Assembly (NCBI GenBank): GCA_964426355.1 | Contig: CAYRRA010000002.1 | Location: forward strand, 1-59,265 | Reading direction: 5' to 3' | DNA length: 59,265 nt | Source: JAJFTV01 sp964426355 | Lineage (GTDB): Bacteria; Chloroflexota; Anaerolineae; Anaerolineales; Anaerolineaceae | Shown here: positions 26,022-35,682 of the stretch, in pieces | How the letters are laid out: the number at the start of each line of letters is the position of its first letter | How positions within the stretch are numbered: the stretch's first letter is position 1 | Translations under genes and position numbers: made by a program | Notes under the pieces: generated by a model | The model's input: only the letters and a program-made list of their open reading frames with translations | Database searches by the model: none | What the model was told of the DNA's origin: nothing

Positions 26022-27581
26022 GTGGAAAAGACGGAAAAAGCTCCTTCTCTGTCAAAATTCAACCTTTTTCTCGCCATCTTGTTGATTGCAGTGGCGTTGA
26101 CTGCACGTATCCTCCCCAGTCCGCGCAGCATCGACGACGCATATATCACCTTCCGGTATGCACAGAACATCCTGGACGACGAAGGGTTTGTGTACAACCC
26201 CGGCGAACGGGTGATGGGTACCACAACCCCCCTGTATACCCTGTGCATGACCGCCCTGGGCGCATTGAGCGGCGGAACAGAAGCACCCTTTCCCTGGTTG
26301 GCATTGGGTTTTAACGCGGTGGCAGATGCACTCACCTGCCTGCTGCTCTGGAGGCTGGGGAAGACAGTGGGGCTGCCCCGGGCAGGGGTGTTTGCCGCTT
26401 TTGCCTGGGCTCTAGAGCCCTTCAGCGTTACCTTTGCTATTGGAGGGCTTGAAACCAGCCTGTATGTATTCCTGTTGACCGCTGCCGCAACCGCCTATGC
26501 GGAGAAACGCCCCCTTCTGGCGGCAATGAGTGCTGCACTGTCGCTGCTCACCCGCCCGGATGCACTCATCTTAATTGCCCCGTTGATGCTCGACCGTCTT
26601 TGGCGTTCCCTGAAACTGAATGAAAAGCTCAAGTGGAGTGAAATGACGGCTTTCTTTTTGCCCACGTTGGCTTGGCTCGCCTTCGCAACTTTTTACTTCG
26701 GCAGCCCCATTCCCCATTCTGTGCAGGCAAAAACCGCTGCTTATCAACTTCCTGCAGAAGCCGGTTTGGTGCGGCTGGTGCAGCATTATGCCACGCTTTT
26801 CCACCTGCATTATTTTCTTGGCTCGGCTGGTATTGCCATAGGGTTGGTTTTGTTCACGTTCCTTTACCTGGTGGGTGCCGTATATGTCTGGAAACAGGTT
26901 TCCCGGCTGCGAGCCTGGGTTGTTTACCCGCTGCTGTATCTGTTTGTTTTTGCAGCCGCCAACCCATTGATTTTTCGCTGGTATCTCACCCCGCCACTTC
27001 CCGTTCTGTTCCTGCTGTTTTTCATTGCTGCGGAGCAAATCCTGACACAATTCCTGCAAAAAAAAACCGACTCGCCCGTTTCAGCCTGGAGGCAGTTGGT
27101 TCTATCTGTTGTGCTGGCGCTGCCGCTTCTTTCGTTGCTCAATGCCTGGACGATTCATCCTGATCATGGCGCAAAACATCCCGCTCCGCAGATGGCATAC
27201 ATCCAGCTTGAACTGCTCTATCAACAGGCAGCCGACCTTGTCTTAACCCAGATGCAACCCGGAGAACGTCTTGCTGCCGGCGATGTGGGGGTATTGGGGT
27301 ATGTCACACGCGCGAACATCCTGGATACAGTAGGTTTGAACTCGCCACAAACACTCAAATACTATCCTCTGCCTGAAGACGCGTATGTGATTAATTACGC
27401 TATTTCCAGCGACCTGATCCTGGATGAGAGACCCGATTGGCTGGTAATACTGGAAGTGTACGGGCGCAATACCCTGCTAAGAAATGCGTCTTTTGGAGAA
27501 GCCTACGACCTGCTCAAATCTATCCCGACCGATATTTACGGCAGCGAAGGTTTGATGATCTTCAAGTTAAAAGCGCATTGA
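26022..27581 (+). CDS. GT-C fold membrane glycosyltransferase-like protein
   Basis: 519 residues with about 10-11 membrane helices. The first periplasmic loop after helix 1 carries SIDDAYITFRYAQNIL, with the acidic DD pair expected of lipid-linked-sugar glycosyltransferases of the GT39/ArnT/AftB type, then GFVYNPGERVMGTTTPLY, which is common in this group. The last 120 residues form a soluble outer domain (GDVGVLGYVTRANILDTVG). Start is GTG 26022 with GAGG upstream. It would move a sugar from a polyprenyl phosphate donor to an envelope acceptor on the outer face of the membrane. The acceptor is unknown. Confidence 0.82.
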   Translation: MEKTEKAPSLSKFNLFLAILLIAVALTARILPSPRSIDDAYITFRYAQNILDDEGFVYNPGERVMGTTTPLYTLCMTALGALSGGTEAPFPWLALGFNAVADALTCLLLWRLGKTVGLPRAGVFAAFAWALEPFSVTFAIGGLETSLYVFLLTAAATAYAEKRPLLAAMSAALSLLTRPDALILIAPLMLDRLWRSLKLNEKLKWSEMTAFFLPTLAWLAFATFYFGSPIPHSVQAKTAAYQLPAEAGLVRLVQHYATLFHLHYFLGSAGIAIGLVLFTFLYLVGAVYVWKQVSRLRAWVVYPLLYLFVFAAANPLIFRWYLTPPLPVLFLLFFIAAEQILTQFLQKKTDSPVSAWRQLVLSVVLALPLLSLLNAWTIHPDHGAKHPAPQMAYIQLELLYQQAADLVLTQMQPGERLAAGDVGVLGYVTRANILDTVGLNSPQTLKYYPLPEDAYVINYAISSDLILDERPDWLVILEVYGRNTLLRNASFGEAYDLLKSIPTDIYGSEGLMIFKLKAH

Positions 27582-27716
27582 CGCAACCTCTTCGCTGTGA
27601 TAAACTCTCGTGCTAACCGGCAGACCTGCCAAAATCCTGCTGGCTTCCAATAAAAGTAGATCATACTAATCTTTCAGCTTTGATCTTGTTCACATACCAT
27701 TCCAGGAGAACACCGC

Positions 27717-29033
27717 ATGAACAAAAAAGTCAAACTGAGTATAGGGATGCTTTGGTTGCTTGCCCTGCCGCCCGCCATGTTGGAGCTGCTCAACAATGTG
27801 TACAACAATTACGTACCTATCTTCATGCAGGCGGGCAGCGAGACGTTCGCTGCCAAAGGTTCCACGCTGACCCTCGGTTTTGGTCTGGGGGCGCTTCTGG
27901 TGGGATTTTGGATGACCGCCGACAACCTGTTCGGTTTTTTTGCACAACCTATTGTGGGCGCATGGAGCGACCGCACACGTAGCAAGCGCGGTCGAAGAAT
28001 CCCTTTCATCCTCGCAACCCTGCCATTCATCATCATCGGTTATGCGCTCATCCCGGTGATCCCTCGCCTGATTCCGCCGGAACTGTCCGGGCAGGCAAAG
28101 GAACTGACCGGGTTATTTGTTGCCTTTACCTTATCTTGCATTGTGTATTACCTGGGGTTTACACCGGTACGGGTCGTTCTGCAGGCATTACGGCAGGAAT
28201 CGGTAGAAAACAAAGACCGGATTAAGGTTGAATCCTGGTACAACTTCATCCTCAACGTCTTCACCATCATCGCATATACGCTGGGGGCATCGCTTTACCG
28301 GCTTTACGGACCCCTGCTCTTTTGGGTAATCCTGGCGTTGTATGTCATGTCGGTGGTGGTATTGGTGCTGAAATACAAAGAACCTGAAAAGCTCGCTGAG
28401 GCTCCACAAGAAGAAAGCAATTTCAAACAACTTCTTTCAGTGTTTAAAGACTCCCCCAAAGAGATGCGTAAAAACCTGCTCTGGTTCCTGCTTTCGGTCA
28501 CGTTCTTCACATTAGGCGCCAGTGCTTATACCAACTTCTGTTCTTCCTGGGCGGTGAATATGCTGGGGGTCGATGAAGCCAGCGCTTCGCAAATACTGGC
28601 GATCATCATTGTTGCGTCAACCATCGTTGTGCTGCCGGCAGGCTATATTGCATCCAGCAAGTTTGGACGCCGGAACATGTACCTGGTGGGTTTGCTGGTG
28701 ATGATTTCATCGGCGGTTTTCTTGATTGTACTGCCCAAGTTGTATATGGTTGGGTTCATCCTGCTGGGCGCAGGCGCCGGGATCGGTTTCCCGTCACAGC
28801 TTCCATTAGCCACCGAACTGACCCCCAACCAGCAAAAGCTCGGATCGGTGATTGGCGTTTACAATCTCTTTTACCTGACCGGGTTTGTGACAGGCTCATA
28901 CCTGGTAGGATGGTTGATCGAAAAGACCTCCTATGCATCGCTCTTTCCTGCGCTGTTGGTATTCATCGCTTTGTCGCTGGCGTGCTTCCTGTTTGTGAAA
29001 GACCCCAAAGCTGCCGACATTGAAGCAGCCTGA
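27717..29033 (+). CDS. MFS transporter, SLC45/GPH-like
   Basis: 438 residues with twelve membrane helices. The cytoplasmic loop between helices 2 and 3 is GAWSDRTRSKRGRRIPFIL, typical of the GPH and SLC45-like sugar:cation symporters. The C-terminal half has GFPSQLPLATELTPNQQKLG, also a family feature. It is likely a proton- or sodium-linked uptake system for a glycoside or disaccharide. No binding protein or hydrolase is directly adjacent. The intergenic 135 bases before it show no clear promoter. The next gene is convergent. Confidence 0.87.
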   Translation: MNKKVKLSIGMLWLLALPPAMLELLNNVYNNYVPIFMQAGSETFAAKGSTLTLGFGLGALLVGFWMTADNLFGFFAQPIVGAWSDRTRSKRGRRIPFILATLPFIIIGYALIPVIPRLIPPELSGQAKELTGLFVAFTLSCIVYYLGFTPVRVVLQALRQESVENKDRIKVESWYNFILNVFTIIAYTLGASLYRLYGPLLFWVILALYVMSVVVLVLKYKEPEKLAEAPQEESNFKQLLSVFKDSPKEMRKNLLWFLLSVTFFTLGASAYTNFCSSWAVNMLGVDEASASQILAIIIVASTIVVLPAGYIASSKFGRRNMYLVGLLVMISSAVFLIVLPKLYMVGFILLGAGAGIGFPSQLPLATELTPNQQKLGSVIGVYNLFYLTGFVTGSYLVGWLIEKTSYASLFPALLVFIALSLACFLFVKDPKAADIEAA

Positions 29034-29054
29034 GCGCAGGTATTCTTTGACAAC

Positions 29055-30227
29055 CTAAAAATCGACAGCTTCACCGTGATACGCACAGCGGAACAACCGG
29101 CGTAGTTCGTCTTCCTCAGGGATGCGCGTGCTGACCAGAACGGTGGTATCGTTCATTGCATTCGATACCAGCACATCCAGTTCGCGCTCGAAATCGTCCT
29201 CTGCCAAGCCACACTCCCGCAGCGACCCTGGCTGTCCTATTTCGGCGGATAAACGTCGAATGGCAGCAGCCAGAGTCATACCAGCCTGAGACTCATCTCT
29301 GGCAGGCAGCCCAAGAAAACGCGCCAGCTCAGCATAACGGGTGCTTCCCGGGTCGCCACGCAGGCAGTACTCAATCGTATAGGGTAGAAATAACCCCACG
29401 GCGCGCCCATGCGGAACATGAAAATCAGCACCTAACGAATGCCCCATTGCATGTGCCAGGGCAGCGTTAGAATTACCAAAACCCAACCCCGCAATTGTTG
29501 CGGCATTCTGCATGTGCAACCGCGCATCCATATCCTGCGCTCCTTGTTGATAGGCGCGCGGCAGATACTCAAAGACCAGTTGAACCGCTTTCAGACACAG
29601 ACCGTCGCTGATATCGTTGTGCCAGGAGCAGGTAAAACCCTCCACAGCGTGGGTCAGCACATCCATGCCGGTATCGGCAGTCAGGCGCGGCGGCATATCT
29701 TTGACCATGTCCGGGTCGAGGATGGTCAAATCAGGCAGCACCTCGCGGTTGCCCAATGCCAGCTTGCGATGCTCAGCATGGTCGGTGAGCACGATTGCCC
29801 AGGTGGCTTCAGACCCGGTTCCCGCAGTGGTTGGGATGGCAACAAAATGCGATTTCTTGCGCAGCCCCAATGTTTCTACCGGGTTAATTGCCTCCGGGGT
29901 GTAACCGGGTAATTCGTACAAAACCCACATAGCTTTGGCTGCATCCATCACCGAACCCCCGCCCAGTGCAATGATCCAATCCGGTGCAGCGCCCTGCAAA
30001 AACTCTGCCCCCTTGCGCACGGTTTCCAGCGAAGGGTCAGGCTCCACACCGACAAACACATCCACCTCCATTCCGGTTGGTTCCAATTCGTTTTTCACCC
30101 TGGCAAGATAACCCAGTTGGACCAGGTTTTCATCCGTAACCACGCAGACATGTCTTCCTTGTAAATTAGCCAGGTAACTCAACGACCCCTCACCGAAAAC
30201 AATTTGAGGACTGTTAAAAAACCACAT
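29055..30227 (-). CDS. Iron-containing alcohol dehydrogenase
   Basis: 390 residues of the group III (Fe-ADH) family. The NAD(P)-binding GGGSVMDAAK is near residue 95. Metal ligands are in TADTGMDVLTHAVEGF (Asp, His) and in ALAHAMGHSLGADFHVPHG (His residues). It interconverts an alcohol and an aldehyde or ketone. Start ATG 30227 follows GGGAGG. It is the second gene after an SCP2-domain gene on the same strand, but a terminator separates them. It may act in fermentation of ethanol, butanol or diols; substrate is undetermined. Confidence 0.93.
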   Translation of the reverse strand: MWFFNSPQIVFGEGSLSYLANLQGRHVCVVTDENLVQLGYLARVKNELEPTGMEVDVFVGVEPDPSLETVRKGAEFLQGAAPDWIIALGGGSVMDAAKAMWVLYELPGYTPEAINPVETLGLRKKSHFVAIPTTAGTGSEATWAIVLTDHAEHRKLALGNREVLPDLTILDPDMVKDMPPRLTADTGMDVLTHAVEGFTCSWHNDISDGLCLKAVQLVFEYLPRAYQQGAQDMDARLHMQNAATIAGLGFGNSNAALAHAMGHSLGADFHVPHGRAVGLFLPYTIEYCLRGDPGSTRYAELARFLGLPARDESQAGMTLAAAIRRLSAEIGQPGSLRECGLAEDDFERELDVLVSNAMNDTTVLVSTRIPEEDELRRLFRCAYHGEAVDF

Positions 30228-30253
30228 ACCCACCTCCCAATGCAAACAAATAG

Positions 30254-30282
30254 AAAAAAGCAGCCGTTAACAACCGCGGCTG
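30254..30282 (-). terminator. Rho-independent terminator after the SCP2-domain gene
   Basis: Minus-strand CAGCCG / CGGCTG stem (30261-30266 and 30277-30282) with a ten-base loop, followed by C and six T residues. Located 20 bases past the SCP2 stop. Confidence 0.8.
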
Positions 30283-30305
30283 GGCAAGTTTATTGAAAAA
30301 GATCG

Positions 30306-30716
30306 TTAGAGAGGAAAATCGGTCGGGATGCGCGTGCTGCTGTCTACAAGTTCTTTGGCAGCGCGAACGCTTTTCATCACCACCGCCATGTTTCCCCGCA
30401 GCTTGAGCAGCCCGGTCATCATCGCCTGGATCGGGTTAACTTTTCCGGTCATCACTTTTTTCCAGTTCGCCACCGGTGCGCTGATGGTAAATGCAGCCTG
30501 AACATCTTTTCCTTCTTCCACCGCATACGCATCCCGACATTTGCCATGCCATAAGTCCATATAGAGCCGCACCGTTTTTTCAAGGCTGCCACCCGGTTGA
30601 ATTTCAAAAATGATATCGCCTTCCCAATTCTTTGCCGCGTCTTCGTAAGACTTGCTGGCATTTAAATCCGCCATCATTGCCTTAACCCACTCATCGCCCG
30701 GAAAAGGTATCGACAT
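30306..30716 (-). CDS. SCP2 sterol-transfer domain protein
   Basis: 136 residues, a single SCP2/sterol-transfer fold: the 'DIIFEIQPGGSLEKTVRLYMDLWHGKCRDAY' strand-helix region and 'AAFTISAPVANWKKVMTGKVNPIQAMMTGLLKLRGNMAVVMK'. That last helix pattern is diagnostic of the bacterial SCP2 family. Such proteins bind lipids or acyl-CoA and often associate with lipid metabolism. Start ATG 30716 follows GGGAGGTG; a longer reading frame lacks a ribosome site. The motifs are given in their actual order. It lies upstream of the Fe-alcohol dehydrogenase. Confidence 0.86.
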   Translation of the reverse strand: MSIPFPGDEWVKAMMADLNASKSYEDAAKNWEGDIIFEIQPGGSLEKTVRLYMDLWHGKCRDAYAVEEGKDVQAAFTISAPVANWKKVMTGKVNPIQAMMTGLLKLRGNMAVVMKSVRAAKELVDSSTRIPTDFPL

Positions 30717-31043
30717 GAAACACCTCCCAAATTTCTCTACAAAGAATCTTGAGTACCTGTGTTCTATTAAACCGAAATGAATCTCATCGAGGGCAGAACA
30801 CTTTCGCTTTGTAACAAAACAGAGCGATACATTAATTTTACACACATATGTCAAATAAAAATGCTCAAGCTTCCTGTTTCAGATTTCTCTTAAAAATCAA
30901 TGGGGTCCAGAAGATGGCGGGGTTACGGTCAGTGCCACGCAAGGAGGCAAACCGCAGAATCAGCCTTCCTCCAGCCCAGCCCAATCAGTCCAAACAAACC
31001 AGGCTGTAACCATGATATGATAATGGGTTGGGATCAGGATCAC

Positions 31044-31697
31044 ATGAATCAACATACCCTTTTACAAGTCAAAGAGCTCAGTCACACTTATGATAAATTT
31101 CAAGTGCTTGAGCCGATGAGTTTTGAATTACAAGCTGGTGAGATTGCAGCCCTTTACGGGGCGAACGGTTCAGGAAAGACCACCCTGTTGATGTGCCTGG
31201 GCGGTCTCCTTCGTCCGACCAACGGAGAGGTCCTGATTAATGGCAACAGCCTTTATTCGGACGAACGCGCAGTCCGGCGCGACCTGGCATTTGTTCCCGA
31301 TGTGCCGCGCTTTTATATGGAGCTGACTGCCTGGGAACACCTGTTGTTCATTGCCTCAGCGCACGAGGCAATGCAAGGGTTTGAAGCGCGCGCCAGGGCG
31401 CTTCTGGAGGAATTCGGTCTATGGGAAGCACGCAACCTGCACCCTCATCATTTTTCACGCGGGATGAGCCTGAAACTGGGTCTGGCGCTGGCATTAATCC
31501 GACCTTTCAAAGTGCTTTTGCTAGACGAACCCACCTCGGCATTGGACAGCGGGAGCACACAAGGGCTGATCGAAAGGCTTCTCGATCTGCGCAGCAGCAG
31601 GGCGGCTATTCTGCTTTCCACCCACAACAACGAACACGCATCCAAACTGGCTGATCATCTCTACCATCTTGAAAACGGTCAACTGAAAACGGATTGA
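31044..31697 (+). CDS. ABC transporter ATP-binding protein
   Basis: 217 residues. Walker A is GANGSGKTT near residue 40, the signature is FSRGMSLKLGLALAL, Walker B is VLLLDEPTSALD, and the H-loop is in LLSTHNN. This is a single-domain ATPase of the ABC-2 exporter type. The start ATG 31044 was chosen over a longer frame from 30900: AGGATC precedes it and the alignable domain begins at LLQVKELSHTYD. Four bases separate it from the permease gene, so the pair forms an exporter. The cargo is unknown. Confidence 0.92.
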   Translation: MNQHTLLQVKELSHTYDKFQVLEPMSFELQAGEIAALYGANGSGKTTLLMCLGGLLRPTNGEVLINGNSLYSDERAVRRDLAFVPDVPRFYMELTAWEHLLFIASAHEAMQGFEARARALLEEFGLWEARNLHPHHFSRGMSLKLGLALALIRPFKVLLLDEPTSALDSGSTQGLIERLLDLRSSRAAILLSTHNNEHASKLADHLYHLENGQLKTD

Positions 31698-31701
31698 ACG
31701 A

Positions 31702-33300
31702 ATGGACCCCATCCGCACGTTATTCTCCCGCCGTGCCTTCTCGCGCCTGGCTTATTGGCTCTCGGCGTTGGGCTATGATGTACAAGACCGTTCAACGACC
31801 AACCGGTTTTACCTGGTTTATTTCTGCCTGTTCTGGTTGGTTTGGGTGATTGCTGTCCTGGCTTTAATCGGGGGCACCGTCAGTGCTGGTTTCAATTTAC
31901 TGCCAGAAGGTCTTCTCCCTGGACATCTTGCTGTGCAGGTTGGTCAATATTTACTCGCCGCCTGGCTGCTGCTTGAACTGCGGCGCGTCTTAAGGCGCAG
32001 TCCGTTTACCTTCAACGAGGAAGATACTTACCTGCTCTGCCAGACGCCGGTCTCGCGCCGAAAGGTGGCAACAGCGCTGTTTTTATTGAGCTTTGCTTCT
32101 ATCTGCCTTGTTGCAGTTGCAGGGACTTCGATTGTGTGTTTCTCATTAACCGAATGGGCTCTCCAGAAGGCTGCGCTGGTTCCGAGATTACTGCACGCAA
32201 TCTCCCACAGCCTGCGCGCTTTGTTGTCCATCCTGCCGGGATGGATGGGCTTACACGCTTTTTTGTGGGGGCTTGGCGCGATTCGGTTAACCGGTTCAAA
32301 TACACCGCGCTGGGTACAATGGGTTTTTCCCGTAGCAGTGCTGGTTTTCCTGGCTAGTTTTCTTCACCCTGGTTTGCACAACCTGTTCATGACCCCTCTG
32401 CGGCTGCCTTTTGAAGCTGCGTTTCTGACAGGAGCAGCATGGTGGCACGGACTGGCGTTGAACCTGTTGTTCTTAACTGCTGGTTGGGGAATGTTAATTG
32501 CACAATCCAAAAAAATCATCATCAGCCGTGCAGCACAGGAAACTCGCGACGAAGAAGCCATCCGCCTGGCACGCAGCTTCGGACAGAACGATATCGCTGA
32601 AACCCTGCTGACACGTCGTAAACTGGTCTCTTCGCAGCCGACCACACTGCTTTCTCTGCGCACAGGCAGAGCCACGCTGCTCCTGAAAGCCCTTCTGCAA
32701 GCAAGGCGCACATTTAAGCTCGCCCAGGTCTTCGACTGGCTTACCGTATTCGGGTTTACGCTGGCAATTTTCATAACCGCGAACACGGTTTTCCAACTGG
32801 TGATGGCGTGTTTTTGGACTTTAAGGATAGCCCCCTTGATCACGCGGCGCCTGCGCCGCGACCTGTCGCGCTGGTGGCTGCTGCGCTCGCTCCCTTTCAA
32901 AGCGAATGAACTGCTGCTGGCGGAACTGGTTCTTCCCTGGATTTTATGTGTCCTGGTCAGTTGGCTGGCGCTCGCCTTCATCAGCGGAACACCGGTAATG
33001 CGTCTCGAAGCAGCTTTACTGCTGCCGTTTCTGTCTGCTGCGGCAGCCTTTTCCACCGGCGCCGATATATTGAGACGGTCAAAGGCACGGGTGTTGATGT
33101 CAGCGGGCACTGCTGAAGAGAACGTAGCGCAACAAGGGATGGGCGGCGTACTGCGCGGATTGATCTCCGTTCTGCTTCCGTTGGGCGTATTCTTGCTGGC
33201 TGGCGAAAGCCTGGCGCGGTTATGGGCATTTCCCCTTGCTGCACTGGCTGCATGGGTGGATTATCAAGAAATTTTATCCGCCTACCGTTGGATAGAGTGA
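31702..33300 (+). CDS. ABC-2-type exporter permease
   Basis: 532 residues with about ten to twelve membrane helices in two halves separated by a soluble stretch (about 275-350, 'ETRDEEAIRLARSFGQNDIAETLLTRR'). It resembles the large 'putative ABC exporter' permeases that work with a single-domain ATPase. The ATPase gene is directly upstream. No known cargo motif. Its stop is nine bases from that of the convergent glycosyltransferase. Confidence 0.82.
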   Translation: MDPIRTLFSRRAFSRLAYWLSALGYDVQDRSTTNRFYLVYFCLFWLVWVIAVLALIGGTVSAGFNLLPEGLLPGHLAVQVGQYLLAAWLLLELRRVLRRSPFTFNEEDTYLLCQTPVSRRKVATALFLLSFASICLVAVAGTSIVCFSLTEWALQKAALVPRLLHAISHSLRALLSILPGWMGLHAFLWGLGAIRLTGSNTPRWVQWVFPVAVLVFLASFLHPGLHNLFMTPLRLPFEAAFLTGAAWWHGLALNLLFLTAGWGMLIAQSKKIIISRAAQETRDEEAIRLARSFGQNDIAETLLTRRKLVSSQPTTLLSLRTGRATLLLKALLQARRTFKLAQVFDWLTVFGFTLAIFITANTVFQLVMACFWTLRIAPLITRRLRRDLSRWWLLRSLPFKANELLLAELVLPWILCVLVSWLALAFISGTPVMRLEAALLLPFLSAAAAFSTGADILRRSKARVLMSAGTAEENVAQQGMGGVLRGLISVLLPLGVFLLAGESLARLWAFPLAALAAWVDYQEILSAYRWIE

Positions 33301-33309
33301 TTTATCTTC

Positions 33310-34410
33310 CTACGGGGATGAAATCATCTTCTGGTAAACGGCAAGGTGATGGCGCGCGGATAGGTCCCAATTGAAATCGCGTTGAAAGACCTCGTACGCA
33401 TTCCTTCCCATGTTTTTGCGTAACTCATCATCCGCCATCAGGCGAGCCAGGGCTTCTGAAAGTTGTTCGGGATTATTCGGTGGCACCAGTAAGCCGGTAT
33501 ATCCGTCCTTCACATATTCCGGCAGGCTTCCCACACGGGTGGCAACAACAGGTCGACCAAACGCCATCGCCATCGGAACGACCCCGGATTGGCTTGCCTC
33601 GATATAGGGTAAAACCACAATTTCTGCACGGGTAAACAAATCCGCCTGCTTTTCATCAGGGACAAAGACGCTCTCAAGCACAATCTGCGGGTGTGAGATT
33701 AAGTCTTTTTCCAGGGACAAGTTACCGCTCCCAATGATATGCAATTTCCAGCCCGGAAAAGCCGGCAGGATTTTACGCGCAGCCTGCAGCAAATCTTCCA
33801 AGCCTTTATAACGTTCCAGGCGTCCATAAAAGAGGATGCGTTTTTCACACGGAACTGTTGGCGTAACCGTCTCCAAAAACAAATCGCTTAAATGGGTTAA
33901 GCCAATCCGCTCCGATGCTATCCCTTGTGCTGTAAGCAGGTTAAAACTATGCCGGCTCAACACCATGTAATTCCCTGCCAGAGGTCGAAACCACTTCTCT
34001 AACAAAATACTGTGTGCCGTTGCACCCAGGTGCGGGCTGGGGTCGTGCACGGTGTACAATATCCGTTTTCCCATGCTGCGTAAAAAAAAGCCGGTAAACA
34101 AATTCCATTCCTGGTGGCTGGTGATATGATAAATATCTGCATCCAGTGTACGTACGAGCCGGTAAAATTTCAGTAACCCACCCGGGAGATGAAAGAGTGT
34201 GCTGGCGGCTCCGCTTTTAGTACCTGTATCCACCGAAAAGTGCTGCACCTCTGGCGAGAAATACTGCCTGGGCACATTGCTCGCGGTGATCACCGAGACC
34301 CTTGCGTACTGCTTCAACACGTTTGCGAGGCGGGACTGGTAAAGCACCATACCGCCTCTGCGGTTAAGACAGATCAAGCAAATTGATATGGATGTCGGGG
34401 GGAGTGTCAT
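33310..34410 (-). CDS. Family 4 glycosyltransferase
   Basis: 366 residues with GT-B architecture. The C-terminal half has 'RILFYGRLERYKGLEDLLQAARKI' and the donor-binding EX7E-like region 'PYIEASQSGVVPMAMAFGRPVV', with GLLVPPNN. N-terminal half begins SICLICLNRRGG. It would transfer a sugar from a nucleotide donor. ATG 34410 was chosen; no strong ribosome site is present. It is divergent from another GT4 gene across about 70 bases of A/T-rich DNA, so both may share a regulatory region. Confidence 0.88.
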   Translation of the reverse strand: MTLPPTSISICLICLNRRGGMVLYQSRLANVLKQYARVSVITASNVPRQYFSPEVQHFSVDTGTKSGAASTLFHLPGGLLKFYRLVRTLDADIYHITSHQEWNLFTGFFLRSMGKRILYTVHDPSPHLGATAHSILLEKWFRPLAGNYMVLSRHSFNLLTAQGIASERIGLTHLSDLFLETVTPTVPCEKRILFYGRLERYKGLEDLLQAARKILPAFPGWKLHIIGSGNLSLEKDLISHPQIVLESVFVPDEKQADLFTRAEIVVLPYIEASQSGVVPMAMAFGRPVVATRVGSLPEYVKDGYTGLLVPPNNPEQLSEALARLMADDELRKNMGRNAYEVFQRDFNWDLSARHHLAVYQKMISSP

Positions 34411-34480
34411 GGGCAAGAACTATTTTACATGAAAATTCTTTTATTCTCAGATATGATAAAATTCCCCGGGCTAAACACTT

Positions 34481-35626
34481 ATGACATACTCAATCCTTTT
34501 TCTCGGTTCGCAAATGGCAATTGGAGGAGCACAACAGGTGCTCTTACAGCAGGCGGAGTGGTTTCATAAACAGGGGTATCGCGTGACAGCAGCCTTTCTT
34601 TACGACAAAGAAGGTCTTGAAGAAGGGTGGAAAAAAACATACAACATTCCGCTGGTCAATCTGCAAGCATCCCGAAATGGTGCCGGCAAAATTGAGAAAT
34701 CCCGTCTTCTATTGGGTGGTTTGTGGCGCACCTGGAAGTTGATGCGCCGCGGTAAATTTGATGCCATCGAAACCTTTACCCATCACAGCAACTTTTTCCT
34801 CGTGCTTGCCTGGCTGGCGGGCATCCCCATTCGCCTGGCAACCCATCATGGTCGTATCCTGGGTTTTCCACGCTGGCTGGAACGCATGCATGCCTGGGTG
34901 ATTAACCTGGGCTTTGCCAGCTATTTTGCGGTTGTTTCCCAACGCGTTGGTAAAGCAGCCATTGAAGAAGGCGTGCATCCTGATAAAATCAGGGTCGTCC
35001 ACAATGGCATTCAAATACAAAGACCCATAGACTTCGATCGCACAGCTCTCCGCGAGCAGATAGGGGTAACAGAAGATTCTGACCTGGTGATTGCGGTGGG
35101 TCGGCTGACCGAACAAAAAGGACATACCTACCTGGTGCAGGCTGTCCCACACGTGCTAAAGCATTTCCCCAATACACAGTTCGCCATTGCTGGAGACGGT
35201 GATCTACGAGACGCACTGCAAGCAAAAATCTCCGCTGGCGGGCTGGAAAAACATATCCATCTACTCGGTTCCCGCCAGGATGTGCCTCAACTGTTGGCTT
35301 GTGCAAATCTCTTTGTCATGCCATCTATATCGGAAGGACTGCCGCTTGCCCTGTTGGAAGCGATGGGACAAGGGTTGGCATGTGTCGCCACTCACATTGT
35401 GGGCATTGAAGAAGTCATCACCCAGGAAGAAAGCGGGCTGCTGGTTCCGCCGGCAGATTCTGTAAAACTGGCTGATGCGTTGTGTGAACTGCTGAGAGAC
35501 CGGGAAAAACGAGAGAAGATTGCCATGATCGGACAAAAACATGTCCTGGATGGTTATTCACTGGATGTGATGTGTCGAAAATACCAGGAACTTCTCGATC
35601 CGAAAAAAATCGCTTCTCCTGAATGA
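34481..35626 (+). CDS. Family 4 glycosyltransferase
   Basis: 381 residues, GT-B fold. 'SQMAIGGAQQVLLQQAEW' at the N-terminus is the acceptor-domain glycine loop; 'AVGRLTEQKGHTYLVQAVPHVLKHFP' and 'SISEGLPLALLEAMGQGLA' (EGxxxxxxE) mark the donor domain. Likely retaining transfer of a hexose to a polysaccharide or glycolipid. It faces away from the other GT4 gene. The 54-base gap to the Lon-N gene may allow co-transcription. Confidence 0.9.
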   Translation: MTYSILFLGSQMAIGGAQQVLLQQAEWFHKQGYRVTAAFLYDKEGLEEGWKKTYNIPLVNLQASRNGAGKIEKSRLLLGGLWRTWKLMRRGKFDAIETFTHHSNFFLVLAWLAGIPIRLATHHGRILGFPRWLERMHAWVINLGFASYFAVVSQRVGKAAIEEGVHPDKIRVVHNGIQIQRPIDFDRTALREQIGVTEDSDLVIAVGRLTEQKGHTYLVQAVPHVLKHFPNTQFAIAGDGDLRDALQAKISAGGLEKHIHLLGSRQDVPQLLACANLFVMPSISEGLPLALLEAMGQGLACVATHIVGIEEVITQEESGLLVPPADSVKLADALCELLRDREKREKIAMIGQKHVLDGYSLDVMCRKYQELLDPKKIASPE

Positions 35627-35682
35627 TCCTATCGGTTTTCTTTTCGATGTTCGGCTAAAACGAGGGTAAAATTATCATAACC

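Noticed and set aside
30900..31043. 48-codon N-terminal extension of the ABC ATPase
   Set aside because: The extra residues do not fit the fold and have no ribosome site; ATG 31044 has AGGATC upstream and matches the family start.
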